From contig NC_135261.1 of the NCBI RefSeq assembly GCF_964204865.1, positions 16,802,001-16,866,000 of the forward strand: a stretch of 64,000 nt of DNA, given 5' to 3'. This stretch comes from Styela clava. Lineage: Eukaryota; Chordata; Ascidiacea; Stolidobranchia; Styelidae. Numbering within the stretch: position 1 is the first letter of the stretch; every line of letters begins with the position of its first letter. The translations under genes and the position numbers were made by a program. This document shows positions 38,175-49,588 of the stretch, piece by piece. The notes beneath the pieces were generated by a model, which was given only the letters and a program-made list of their open reading frames with translations, did not search any database and had not been told where the DNA came from.

Positions 38175-38740
38175 TTACCTCAATCGTCGCTTGTTTGCCA
38201 TTGTTTAGTTTAACACAATTATCCACAGATCCTCACATCCATCAAGATTAAGCTTATATTCATCAGTTTTGAAATATTTAACATAGTTTCTTATATAAAA
38301 ACAAAAACACCCGGCCGCTGTTGGAAAATGCTCCTAGACTGGTGTATTCGTGTCTTTGATACTGGTAACATTGCTAAGTTACCTAACGTAGCTGTTCCAC
38401 AGTACCAGTATGTTCCCCAGCTTTTCTTTTTAGGGGGGGGTGTTTCAAAATTTAGGGCAGGTGTGGCCAACCTTTCACATACCATGCGCCACGTTTTAAA
38501 CATAATGTTTCAGATGCGCCGTAAATATCTTGTATTCCCACGCCTAATGTCCGCTTCTTGTTGAAATTATATAAATTTATAATACACACACATATATACA
38601 CACGTATATGTAGTTTTTACAATTTACAACTTCACATGAATAGAAATTAAGCAAGGAAGTATAATAAATAAAACTGATCAATTTTATTTAAGTACCGCCT
38701 TCATGAGACTTTTGCTGCTGTTTTACTTTCGCCAGTTTTT

Positions 38741-38887
38741 TTATTCTTGGAGTTCTATTTTTGAAAGAGTTTTTTCACAAACAATGCACACCGGTTTTCT
38801 TGACGGACCTGCAATAAATAACAACTCATTTTCCCATTGTTCATTAAATTCACGCTTACTATCAGTTTCCGCCTTTCTTTTGTTCAT
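38741..38887 (-). pseudogene. hAT transposase N-terminal fragment
   Basis: From an ATG at 38887 the frame reads MNKRKAETDSKREFNEQWEN, then LLFIAGPSRKPVCIVCEKTL. This matches the N-terminus of DUF4371/EPM2AIP1-type hAT transposases, where a CxxC begins the zinc-binding region. The frame ends shortly after, so only the first 49 or so residues survive. Confidence 0.7.
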
Positions 38888-38936
38888 TTTCTTTCGCACT
38901 GTGTTGGGTAACAAAATATATAAAAGCAAAGCTTAA

Positions 38937-40862
38937 CTCTTTGAACTCTGACGCCTCTGAGCGAAGTTACTCGCTCACCCTGAAGGTTCGCAGCGCCGTA
39001 TTGGTAGAACCATAAAATAAGTCCAAATACTGGCTATTTGGCACGCTTATAATTTTTTACCAATTATAGGTAGCACGTTGTGTGACATTTCAATCAAAAG
39101 AAAATTTTATCGTGCATTCAGAATGTATTTTCCATTTCGAAATACATTTTGTCAAAATTAATAAAATTGACCCTAATCTAACAGTGATTTTTCTGCATGT
39201 ATGTGAGTTTGGGCTTGAAATTTTGTTACTTTGGTACAAAATATACTGCCAATATTAAAGAGTTTTTTATAAGCTTTTTGTTGATATTCGAATTACTATT
39301 GTGGCTGCCATATAACCAATTTTATATTTAATTGTGTATCATTGTGTCGGGTGAACAACTTCGATAAGCGGTCATGACGCACTGATTACGCAGCTACGCA
39401 AAAGCCGATCACGTGACTACCGTCATGAAGATGTTGATAAGTACGTTCGAAACGTATTGCGTGGCAAAATGCGCAAGATAACTTTCACGACGACGTTCTC
39501 AGCGGGACATCGGTCGCCGAGTTTCGATATGATATTAACCCTGTATGGATTGAAGTACCAACGTCGAGTAATGCGTGCAGTAATAGCGAAGTGAAGGGAA
39601 GTTAATATCGTCATATAAAATTTCACGTGGAAAATGTTTTATTCGCCCATCAGTATTTGTTCAAATATCAACCAAAATAAGTACTTGCCTGCTCTGCAGA
39701 TCAAAATATCTGATTGTACGAATGTTAGGCGAAGCAAGTGGATGGATCTATATCTGAGAGAACTAATAATGCAGAAAGAGCAACTCTTATTCCAACAAGG
39801 TCATATGCGTCGCCAGAACTAAATACCCTACCGCAAAACGCCAGTTCTAATAATAGATGCGTCGTATGCAGCAAAATTTACATTATTGGCAAAAAACCAA
39901 TCCAGCTGCTAAAGACAAAGCGTTGGTGAAACGATGCGAGACAGTATATAAGTACAAATACTGTAATGAGTACCTATGTATAGGTAACGAAACCAACAAC
40001 CATGGGTTATAACTGGCACAACAAAGTGCAATATTGGATTTAGAATGTGTCTTTTATCTGCATAATATTTTCATGTTCTTCATTGTTCCGGACACAACAA
40101 AGTGCAATATTCAATTTAAATTTTTTAGCAAGCAGTCTTTTATGTACATACATTTTTCATGGTTTTTATTGCAATCTTGTTCATATTGCGTATACGTAAC
40201 CACAACTTAATGGGGCTTGAGCGGGCAGTCAAAGTCAAAGCGTAGTGCGAATTTTGAATGCGTAGCATCGGGTTATTTAATTACCTTATGCGGTCATTTA
40301 AATAATAACATCTCGACGTAGCGTTATTACGGATATCGTCACGTTTGGTTGCATTTGCGTAATATACGTAAAGTTGTGCGTGACGAGACGTAGCCTCCCT
40401 TCAATGAGAACATCATTTTGACGCAGTGTCGCTGTTAAATCTACAGATAATCTAATATATTTGACCATAAAATTTGAATGGCTCATCGTAAAATCGTTTT
40501 GGATACGTATATAAAAAGCTATTCAAATTCTCCACATATATTGCCGATTGAATATGTGGCTATTTAGGCAAGAAGTCGAAATTTTTCATATTAAATATTT
40601 GTTATCATACAATAATTTCATACGCACTTTCAAATTGCCAATTTTACTGAAACATCGTATATTAGAGCACCGATATTTACAATATAATTAGTCCCAATAA
40701 CAAGCTTTCATGCCATCTTATTTAAATACTCATTGTGGTTCTTGAGATACGAGATCATAAAGTTGATTCCTCCCGACACGAAAAACAAGCCGGTAAACCG
40801 GCTTCCCGGGCCACAGAGCGTACTCAAACAAGCCGGTAAACCGGCTTGCCGGGTTCAAGCGG
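38937..40862. mobile_element. piggyBac-like element nested in the hAT
   Basis: TTAA flanks both ends (38933-38936 and 40863-40866). The ends are imperfect inverted repeats (CTCTTTGAACTC and, reverse-complemented, CCGCTTGAACCC). Inside, at about 39855-39990 (+), fragments RCVVCSK and RCETVYKYKYCNEYLC recall the cysteine-rich C-terminal domain of piggyBac transposases. The catalytic part is not recognisable, so this is a decayed copy. Confidence 0.6.
40784..40862. repeat. Duplicated perfect palindromes near an element end
   Basis: The palindrome aagccggtaaaccggctt occurs twice, each preceded by aac and followed by cccggg- or gccggg-, about 42 bp apart. Each can form a stem of 7 bp with a 4-nt loop. 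They sit at the right end of the piggyBac-like element, where subterminal transposase-binding repeats are common. Confidence 0.6.
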
Positions 40863-41610
40863 TTAAGTCTTGAAAAGTACACAACTGCAAATGTTTACAA
40901 ACAAAAATCAACCTTTAATACACGCCTTTACACACACAAGAAGAAACTTTACCAATTAAGATTACAGAAAACCACTCATTTAGAGAATTACCGAATCACT
41001 GAATTAAACACTGAATGAATAAATTTCAATGACAGCCTCATATATATAGTTAACTCAACGAAAATTCTCGTATCCACGCAAAAATTCGAGCAATTTACGA
41101 TAAACAGATTACGATTGATAACGAAACAGGGAATCATTGTGACGCCATGCTTCAAATATAAACTACAGCCTTCCTGAAAGTAGGAGAAAAACGCATTCTG
41201 TCTTATGAGCATTACACCATAAAGCTGTTTTTAACAACGAAGAGAAAAAGGTACGATTAAGAAGTAAAGTTAGGCGTAATATTGTGACAACAGGCCTTTA
41301 GTATCAATATTTGAACTTCATTTATTTTCCTGTTAAAGATGCAATGCGCCACCTCCAATCATGCAATGCGCCACGTTTGGCGCATGCGCCATAGGTTGGC
41401 CACCCCTGATTTAGGGGGTGGTAAATAATTTGCTATTAGAGATAAAACTAGGCTTTTTATATTCTTAAAAAAATGGTATGTATTTAAGAAACGATGTACA
41501 TGGGGGCCCCCCAAGTTGATTGACGGCAAGCCAAAATCCACAGCAGAATGAAATTGTAGGGCCAAAGAAGGGGAGCGAGTAAAATTGCGGGACGACACGG
41601 CTGGGGTTCA

Positions 41611-41706
41611 AACGCCGGGATAAGGCGCCCGATGCGACGCTCATCAGAGCCCACAAAAGGTGTTGGTTGATCTAGACAGCAGGACGGTGGCCATGGAAGT
41701 CGGAAT

Positions 41707-41740
<34 letters not shown>

Positions 41741-42698
41741 TCAACCAGCCCTGAAAATGGATGGCGCTGGAGCGTCGGGCCTATACCCGGCCGTCGCGAC
41801 GACACGGGCCGTTCCACGGCGCTATGTCGCGACGAGTAGAAAGGCCGCAGCGGCGGGCGTCGAAGCGTCGAGCGAGAGCTCGCGTGGAGCAGCCGTCGGT
41901 GCAGATCTTAGTGGTAGTAGCAAATATTCAAATGAGAGCTTTGAAGGTCGAAGAGAAGAAGGGTTCTATGTGAACAGCAGTTGAACATGGGTCAGTCGGC
42001 CCTAAGGAACAAGCGAACGCAGTTCGACGGGGGGCGTTGCTCGTCTTCGCCCCCGGTGTCCGAAAGGGAATCTGGTTAATATTCCCGAGCCTCGACACGG
42101 AGATTGGCGCTTCGGCGCCCGGTGCGGCAACGCAACCGAACTCGGAGACGCTGGCGTGGGTCCCGGGAAGAGTTCTCTTCTCTTGGTGAGGAGCGCAGGC
42201 TCTGGAATCGGATCGCCCGGAGATAGGGCTGGCAGCTCCGTAAAGCACCGCGTCTCTTGCGGTGTCCGGTGAACCCGCGTCGGCCCTTGAAAATCCGACA
42301 AGATGGTGTAATTGTCGTGCGAGGCCGTACCCATATCCGCAGCAGGTCTCCAAGGTGAACAGCCTCTGGCCGACGGAACAATGTAGGCAAGGGAAGTCGG
42401 GAAATCAGATCCGTAACTTCGGGAAAAGAATTGGCTCTAAGGGCTGGGTCGGTCGGGCTGAGGTACAAAGCGGATGCCGGGACTTGACCGGACTGGGCGA
42501 ACGCTTGCCGCTTCACGGCGGCCGGCGTGAGCTCGGACCTGCGTCCGGTCCCTATTCGTGGACTGCCGCAGCTGCGCGGGCCTCGCGGCTCGCTTCGGCC
42601 GGCGTCGAACAGCCAACTTAGAACTGGTACGGACCAGGGGAATCCGACTGTTTAATTAAAACAAAGCATCGCGATGGCCGCAACCCGGTGTTGACGCG

Positions 42699-42730
<32 letters not shown>

Positions 42731-42751
42731 AGTGAAGAAATTCAACCAAGT

Positions 42752-42831
<80 letters not shown>

Positions 42832-42897
42832 AAGATTCCCTCTGTCCCTGTCTGCTATCCGGCGAAACCACAGCCAAGGGAACGGGCTTGGTAGAAT

Positions 42898-42931
<34 letters not shown>

Positions 42932-43288
42932 GAGTCCGACTTTGTGAAGAGACATGAGAGGCGTAGGATAAGTGGGAGGCCTTCGGGCCGACAGTGAAAT
43001 ACCACTACTCGAATCGTTTTTTGCGCATTCAGTAAAGCGGAAAGCGACCCGGCAACCCCGGGTCACACTTCTGGCCTTAAGCCGCCGGCGTTCGGTCGCC
43101 GGCGATCCGCTCTGAAGACGGTGTCAGGCGGGGAGTTTGCCTGGGGCGGTACATCTGTCAAAGAGTAACGCAGGTGTCCTAAGGTGAGCAAAAGGGCAAA
43201 AGCTCACTTGATTTGGATTTTCAGTATGAATACAGACAGCGAAAGCGTGGCCTATCGATCCCTTTGAGTTTGCGAGTTTCAAGCAACG

Positions 43289-43328
<40 letters not shown>

Positions 43329-43431
43329 AGCCAAGCGTTCATAGCGACGTTGCTTTTTGATCCTTCGATGTCGGCTTTTCCTATCATTGTGAAGCAGAAT
43401 TCACCAAGCGTTGGATTGTTCACCCACTAAT

Positions 43432-43475
<44 letters not shown>

Positions 43476-43827
43476 TTACCCTACTAATGTAGTGTTGTTG
43501 CGATAGTAATTCTGCTCAGTACGAGAGGAACCGCAGATTCAGACATTTGGTTCATGTGCTTGGCTGATAAGCCAATGGTGCGAAGCTACCATCTGGGGGA
43601 TTATGACTGAACGCCTCTGAAGTCAGAATCCCGCCTAAGTAGCGACGATAATCTGGTGCCTTGCCGCCGTCGAGGCGAAATTAAGCGGCCGTCTGGCCGC
43701 CGGCGAAGCCGAGTGTTTCGACCCTTTGGCGCGAGTGAACGACTTGCGCCTAAGTCGAGGCGAGCAACCTGCGCGAAGGCAAGGTGCTAAATCATTTGCA
43801 GACGACCTAGTTGAAGATCGGGGTGTC
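41611..43827 (+). pseudogene. 28S rRNA 3' part, copy 1 (5'-truncated, with deletions)
   Basis: The sequence joins 28S abruptly at aacgccgggataaggcgccc, well inside the molecule, and continues through ggtgttggttgatctagaca, the R2 target region and the sarcin-ricin loop agtacgagaggaacc (43519) to the 3' end near 43827. Against copy 2 and the conserved 28S core it lacks 7 nt (about 42800) and about 29 nt (about 43189). The region before 41611 is single-copy-looking DNA next to a hAT. Loss of conserved helices makes a functional product unlikely. Confidence 0.88.
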
Positions 43828-44807
43828 GTAGGGAAAGGTGGGGCACGTTGGGACATGGGGCACAGTGGAAAATCAGCTGTCGCACTGATACTATATCCGC
43901 AATCTTGTCCGCGGTTCGATGTTTCAATCCGCCTTTCGGTGAGTTACAACGTCCCCGCGAATGGACAACGGACGGGTGGAGCGGCGCAATCTATGAGGTG
44001 AAATTGGTTTTGGGAGGTTGAAACTAAAATTTCACCGTTTCAGTTTTTTCTTTTTTTTACTGTAGCCTTCCCAACATGACAAACCACCGTCTGATATTTT
44101 TCCGCTTTAGTCCACTGTAAAATATTCATAACGTTGGCGAGTGGATGTGCCTTCCGAATTTCGCCGTGGGATGGTCTGAAAATATTTGTTTCCTATGGGG
44201 AACAATGGACCTGGGTCCAGTGGGACATGCCCTACAGGGCACAATTCGACAGTGTTTGATACAATAAGTGCTTAGAGACCTAGAGATGCAATATATTTTG
44301 TGTAGTATTATGGTTTCTTTCGACCCATGGCCCAATATGGAATATATTCGAGAATCAATAATATTTCCACATTTAGATTCACGGAAGGAAATAATCAGTT
44401 TTATTTGCAAACTTTTTGGCCAAATATCTGAACTATTCCAGTTGAACATTGATTTAAAAAATATTAAATCTTCAAATTTGAAGTCTTTCTGTTCTTTAGA
44501 CGATTATGCTGATTAAGTGCTTATTTTTAAGGGCATACTTCGTTGAATTTTGGCAGACTGACCCATTGTGCCCCAGAGTCTGTTCGAATGTGCCCCACAA
44601 GTGGGGTACAGTGGAACACTTGACATACGATTTTCAAAGCATTTTGGTAATAAAATGTGTGTCGCAAGGAAATTTCTTAGTCGCTGAATAAAAACTACAT
44701 TTACCCCTCTATGCATTAGTCCCGCCAACTTAAGTTAATATGCTGAATTAACGGCTCAAAATATGCAAAAGAAAAAAAGTGTCCCAACCTTCCCCACTTT
44801 CCCCTAC
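43828..44807. mobile_element. 980-bp TIR DNA element at the 28S 3' end
   Basis: The ends are inverted repeats of about 27 bp: GTAGGGAAAGGTGGGGCACG on the left and, reverse-complemented, GTAGGGGAAAGTGGGGAAGG on the right, both followed by TTGGGACA. A TA at each border (43829-43830 and 44805-44806) could be the target duplication. The interior repeats a tggggcacagtgg / ctgggtccagtgggacatgc theme near both ends but codes for nothing recognisable. Confidence 0.72.
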
Positions 44808-45359
44808 CTACTAGAGCAGTTTTTCACTGCGATGTGTTGAAAGTCATCCTCCAGTTCTACGATTTGTCCTTTTGAGACTTGCTTTTTTTTTCGACTCGCC
44901 CGCCCGTGGTGTCGGACTTGTCCTATTTTTTTTTTCCGCGCCGGACTTGTCCTATTTTTTTTTACCGAGCCTGGCGGGGCACATCGGCGGCGTAATCGTG
45001 GTGTCAGACTTATTTTCACCACGCCGAGTGGGGCCGACGGGATGAGAAGCCGTCACTCATCAGCGACGAAGCCCACGTGTCATTTCGCAATACGACCAGG
45101 GGGCGTCGCCGCCCTCCATTTGCTCGCGCCCCGTTTCGAAATCTTCCACGTGATTGCCGCTCGCTCGCTTGGCTGGTTTCGCGCCGATTGCTGACACGTG
45201 ATTGGCCGTTACTCACTCATCCGCGACGAAGCCCACGTGTCATTTTGCAATACGAAAAGGGGGCGTCGCCGCCGCCCATTGGATCGCCCAATTTCGCAAT
45301 ACGACCAGGTACAAACTAACCAAACCAAAAAAGTTCTAGAGACCGCACGTGCAAGCACA
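44808..45359 (+). other. Intergenic spacer between 28S copy 1 and IGS array 1
   Basis: The spacer holds two copies of gcgacgaagcccacgtgtca (45063 and 45223), each followed by a gaaagggggcgtcgccgcc-like block. A doubled ccggacttgtcctatttttt motif lies near 44905-44965. There is no coding evidence. Confidence 0.6.
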
Positions 45360-46742
45360 CTAACCTAACCCTAGGTGAGGCCTGTAAGAGCGAAAGACAG
45401 AGTTAAGTCGAATGAGCCAAGAGCGGCGTGCGGTGCGGGGCAGTCGGGGCGGGATGAGGCGCACACTCCCTCGGCGGCGGGCGAAAGAGTGCTGCGTCGC
45501 CGGCATCGGCGTCGAGAGAGGACGTGCCGAAAAGCGTTAAGTAACGGCACGAGCAAGCATACTAACCTAACCCTAGGTAAGGCCTGTAAGAGCGAAAGAC
45601 AGAGTTAACTCGAATGAGCCAAGAGCGGCGTGCGGTGCGGGGCAGTCGGGTCGGGATGGGGCGCACACTCCCTCGGCGGCGGGCGAAAGAGTGCTGCGTC
45701 GCCGCCATCGGCGTCGAGAGAGGCCGTGCCGAAAAGAGTTGAGTGACGGCACGTGCAAGCATACTAACCTAACCCTAGATAAGGCCCGTGAGAGCGAAAC
45801 ACAGTAAACTCGAATGAGCCAAGAGCGACGTGCGGTGCGAGGCAGTCGGTGGGATGGGACGCACACTCCCTCGGCGGCGGGCGAGAGAGTGCTGCGTCGC
45901 CGGCATCGGCGTCGAGAGAGGCCGTGTCAAAAAGATTTAAGTAACGGCACGAGCAAGCATACTAACCTAACCCTAGGTAAGGCCTGTAGGAGCGAAAGAC
46001 AGAGTTAACTAGAATGAGCTGAGAACGGCGTGCGGTGCGGGGCAGTCGGGTCGGGATGGGGCGCGCACTCCCTCGGCGGCGGGCTAAAGAGTGCTGCGTC
46101 GCCGGCATCGGCGTCGAGAGAGGCCGTGCCGAAAAAAGTTGAGTGACGGCACGTGCAAGCATACTAACCTAACCCTAGGTAAGGCCCGTGAGATCGAAAC
46201 ACAGTAAACTCGAATGAGCCAAGAGCGACGTGCGGTGCGGGGCAGTCGGGTCGGGATGGGGCGCACACTCCTTCGGCGACGGGCGAGACAGTGCTGCGTC
46301 GCCGGCATCGGCGTCGAAAGAGGCCGTGCCGAAAAGAGTTTAGCGACGGCACGTGCAAGCATACTAACCTAACCCTAGGTAAGGCCTGTAAGAGCGAAAG
46401 ACAGAGTTAACTCGAATGAGCCAAGAGCGGCGTGCGGTGCGGGGCAGTCGGGGCGGGATGGGGCACACACTTCCTTGGCGGCGGGCGAAAGAGTGCCGTG
46501 TCGCTGGCATCGGCTTCGAGAGAAGCCGAGCCGAAAAGAGTTAAGTGACGGCACGTGCAAGCATACTAACCTAACCCTAGGTAAGGCCTGTAAGAGCGAA
46601 AGACAGAGTTAACCTGAATGAGCCAAGAGCGGCGTGCGGTGCGGGGCAGTCGGGGCGGGATGGGGCGCACACTCCCTCGGCGGCGGGCGAAAGAGTGCCG
46701 TGTCGCCGGCATCGGCTTCGAGAGAAGCCGAGCCGAAAAAAG
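45360..46742 (+). repeat. IGS tandem array 1, ~200-bp units (about 7)
   Basis: Units start at ctaacctaaccctagg: 45360, 45562, 45764, 45962, 46164, 46364 and 46566 (spacing 198-202 bp). Each contains agagcgaaagacagagttaa, a ggcgcacactccctcggcgg block and a closing gtgacggcacgtgcaagcat with an E-box-like CACGTG. Such arrays upstream of the Pol I promoter act as enhancers or spacer promoters in other animals; here that is inferred from position. Confidence 0.9.
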
Positions 46743-47114
46743 TTAAGTACAAACGCGATGCTAATGAGCGAGCCGTTGTCTCGACTAATATGTAGGAGGC
46801 GCTCGATTGAGCGTCTGGCTTGAGCGCTTGTCGGCCTATCAGAACGGTCGCATTGTTATGCCCGGGTTTTAGGCACCGCTGCAGGCGGCCGGCAGAGCTC
46901 TTGTTCGTGCGAAACTGAATGGATCGAGCCCGAGAGAGGGCGAGCAAAGACGAAACTCAAAGCGCTCCGCCTGGCACTGCCTGGCGATGGCGTGGACGTC
47001 GCGGCCAGCGACTGTCGAAGCCGAGTACGTCCGCAGGCGATCGCCTCGTTCTTAAACGAATGCGACGAGTACGCGCCGGGCGGCCCAGCAAGGGCCGAGC
47101 GCAGCTGTCGCAGC
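46743..47114 (+). other. Pol I promoter/5' ETS region, copy 1
   Basis: About 370 bp between the last IGS unit and the 18S start (acaaacgcgatgctaatgag ... gagcgcagctgtcgcagc). It is nearly identical to 49217-49588. The transcription start should lie here; ggttttaggcaccgctgc is one candidate neighbourhood, but nothing fixes it. The leader is very short for an animal. Confidence 0.6.
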
Positions 47115-47683
47115 TATCTGGTTGATCCTGCCAGTAGTGACATGCTTTTCTCAAAGATTAATCCATGCAGGTGCAACTACGAGTTCTCGTAAAGCGAAAC
47201 TGCCAATGGCTCATTAAATCAGTCTTGGTTTATTTGGTCTCGTAAGCGAAGTGGATAACTGTGGTAATTCTAGAGCTAATACACGCTTTTATCAGATCAA
47301 AACCGACCGGGTTCGTCCTGTGACGTTTGATGACTCTGGATAACCACGCGGATCGTACGGTCTCTGCACCGACGACGTATCATTCAAGTGTCTGCGCTAT
47401 CAACTGTCGAAGGTACGCTCCGTTCCTACCTTTGTGATAACGGGTAACGAGAAATCAGGGTTCGATTCCTGAGAGGGAGCCTGAGAAACGGCTTTCACAT
47501 CCAAGGAAGGCAGCAGGCGCGCAAATTACCCATTCCCGACACGGGGAGGTAGTGACGAAAAATAACAATACAGGACTCTAACGAGGCCCTGTAATTGGAA
47601 TGAGTACATCCTAAAACTCTTAACGAGTATCCATTGGAGGGCAAGTCTGGTGCCAGCAGCCGCGGTAATTCCAGCTCCAACCG
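47115..47683 (+). pseudogene. 18S rRNA 5' fragment (569 bp), truncated
   Basis: The fragment starts tatctggttgatcctgcc and runs to ccagcagccgcggtaattcc agctccaaccgt, i.e. through the 530-loop, then joins an IGS repeat in mid-unit. Relative to the full copy it carries changes at near-universal positions (gacatgcttttctc in place of gatatgcttgtctc; attaatcc in place of attaagcc). It cannot give a functional 18S. Confidence 0.92.
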
Positions 47684-49216
47684 TAAGACAGAGTTAACTC
47701 GAATGAGCCGAGAGCAGCGTGCGGTGCGGGGCAGTCGGGTTGGGATGGGGCGCACACTCCCTCGGCGGCGGGCGAAAGAGTGCTGCGTCGCCGCCATCGG
47801 CGTCGATAGAGGCCGTGCCGAAAAGAGTTGAGTGACGGCACGTGCAAGCATACTAACCTAACCCTATATAAGGCCCGTGAGAGCGAAACACAGTAAACTC
47901 GAATGAGCCAAGAGCGACGGGCGGTGCGGGGCAGTCGGGCGGGATGGGGCGCACACTCCTTCGGCGGCGGGCGAGAGAGTGCTGCGTCGCCAGCATCGGC
48001 GTCGAGAGAGGCCGTGTCAAAAAGAGTTAAGTAACGGCACGAGCAAGCATACTAACCTAACCCTAGGTAAGGCCTGTAGGAGCGAAAGACAGAGTTAACT
48101 CGAATAAGCCGAGAGCGGCGTGCGGTGAGGGGCAGTCGGGTCAGGATGAGGCGCACACTCCCTCGGCGGCGGGATAAAGAGTGCTGCGTCGCCGGCATCG
48201 GCGTCGAGAGAGGCCGTGCCGAAAAAAGTTGAGTGACGGCACGTGCAAGCATACTAACCTAATCCTAGGTAAGGCCCGTGAGATCGAAACACAGTAAACT
48301 CGAATGAGCCAAGAGCGACGTGCGGTGCGGGGCAGTCGGGGCGGGATGGGGCGCACACTCCCTCGGCGGCGGGCGAGAGAGTGCGGCGTCGAAAGAGGCC
48401 GTGCCGAAAAAAGTTAAGTGACGGCACGTGCAAGCATACTAACCTAACCCCAGGTAAGGCCTGTAAGAGCAAAAGACAGAGTTAACTCGAATGAGCCGAG
48501 AGCGGCGTGCGGTGCGGGGCGGTCGAGGCGGGATGAGGCGCAAACTCCATCGGCGGCGGGCGAAAGAGTGCTGCGTCGCCGGCATCGGCAACGAGAGAGG
48601 CCGTGCCGAAAAGAGCTAAGTAACGGCACGAGCAAGCATACTAACCTAACCCTAGGTAAAGCCTGTAGAAGCGAAAGACAGAGTTAACTCGAATAAGCCG
48701 AAAGCGACGTGCGGGGCAGTCGGGTCGGGATGGGGCGCACACTCCCTCGGCGGCGGGCGAGACAGTGCTGCGTCGCCGGCATCGGCGTCGAAAGAGGCCG
48801 TGCCGAAAAGAGTTTAGTGACGGCACGTGCAAGCATACTAACCTAACCCTAGGTAAGGCCTGTAGAAGCGAAAGACAGAGTTAACTCGAATGAGCCGAAA
48901 GCAACGTGCGGTGCGGGGCAGTCGGGTCGGGATGGGGTGCACACTTCTTTGGCGGCGGGCGAAAGAGTGCCGTGTCGCCGGCATCGGCTACGAGAGAGGC
49001 CGAGCCGAAAAGAGTTAAGTGACGGCACGTGCAAGCATACTAACCTAACCCTAGGTAAGGCCTTTAACAGCGAAAGACAGAGTTAACCTGAATGAGCCAA
49101 GAGCGGCGTGCGGTGCGGGGCAGTCGGGGCGGGATGGGGCGCACACTCCCTCGGCGACGGGCGAAAGAGTGCCGTGTCGCCGGCATCGGCTTCGATAGAA
49201 GCCGAGCCGAAAAAAG
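47684..49216 (+). repeat. IGS tandem array 2, ~200-bp units
   Basis: The array starts inside a unit (aagacagagttaactcgaat) fused to the 18S fragment. Units start at 47853, 48052, 48254, 48439, 48641, 48838 and 49040. The unit at 48254 is shortened to 185 bp by loss of part of its middle (gcggcgtcgaaag). It ends in the same aaaaaagttaagtacaaacg junction with the ETS as array 1. Confidence 0.9.
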
Positions 49217-49588
49217 TTAAGTACAAACGCGATGCTAATGAGCGAGCCGTTGTCTCGACTAATATGTAGGAGGCACTCGATCGAGCGTCTGGCTTGAGCG
49301 CTTGTCGGCCTATCAGAACGGTCGCATTGTTATGCCCGGGTTTTAGGCACCGCTGCAGGCGGCCGGCAGAGCTCTTGTTTGTGCGAAACTGAATGGATCG
49401 AGCCCGAGAGAGGGCGAGCAAAGACGAAACTCAAAGCGCTCCGCCTGGCACTGCCTGGCGATGGCGCGGACGTCGCGGCCAGCGACTGTCGAAGCCGAGT
49501 ACGGCCGCAGGCGATCGCCTCGGTCTTAAACGAATGCGACGAGTACGCGCCGGGCGGCCCAGCAAGGGCCGAGCGCAGCTGTCGCAGC
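49217..49588 (+). promoter_or_regulatory. Pol I promoter/5' ETS region, copy 2
   Basis: This directly precedes the full-length 18S and differs from copy 1 (46743-47114) at only a few positions (for example aggaggcactcgatcgagcg). Position, between enhancer-like repeats and 18S, makes it the promoter and external spacer. No transcription start can be fixed from sequence alone. Confidence 0.6.

Larger units (their letters stand above)
38458..41408. mobile_element. hAT (SPIN/EPM2AIP1-like) element with a nested insertion
   Basis: The ends are CAGGTGTGGCCAACC and, reverse-complemented, CAGGGGTGGCCAACC, with a perfect 8-bp target duplication ATTTAGGG at 38450-38457 and 41409-41416. The subterminal regions share the catgcgccacgttt motif. 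A transposase N-terminus remains on the minus strand (38741-38887); the rest is lost or replaced by the TTAA-flanked insertion at 38937-40862. Confidence 0.85.

Noticed and set aside
41757-43066. Overlapping open frames of 70-146 codons in the 28S region, repeated at 57786-58680
   Set aside because: They are reading frames of structural RNA; both copies show them only because both are 28S.
44268-44516. 82-codon + strand frame inside the TIR element as a possible transposase
   Set aside because: No DDE or zinc-finger motif and only 82 codons; treated as non-autonomous.
45360-49060. Repeated minus-strand open frames of 60-75 codons in each IGS unit, similar to one another
   Set aside because: They recur because the units are tandem DNA copies that are GC-rich and stop-poor. 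The 200-bp unit is not a multiple of three, frames differ between strands, and they lie in rDNA spacer.
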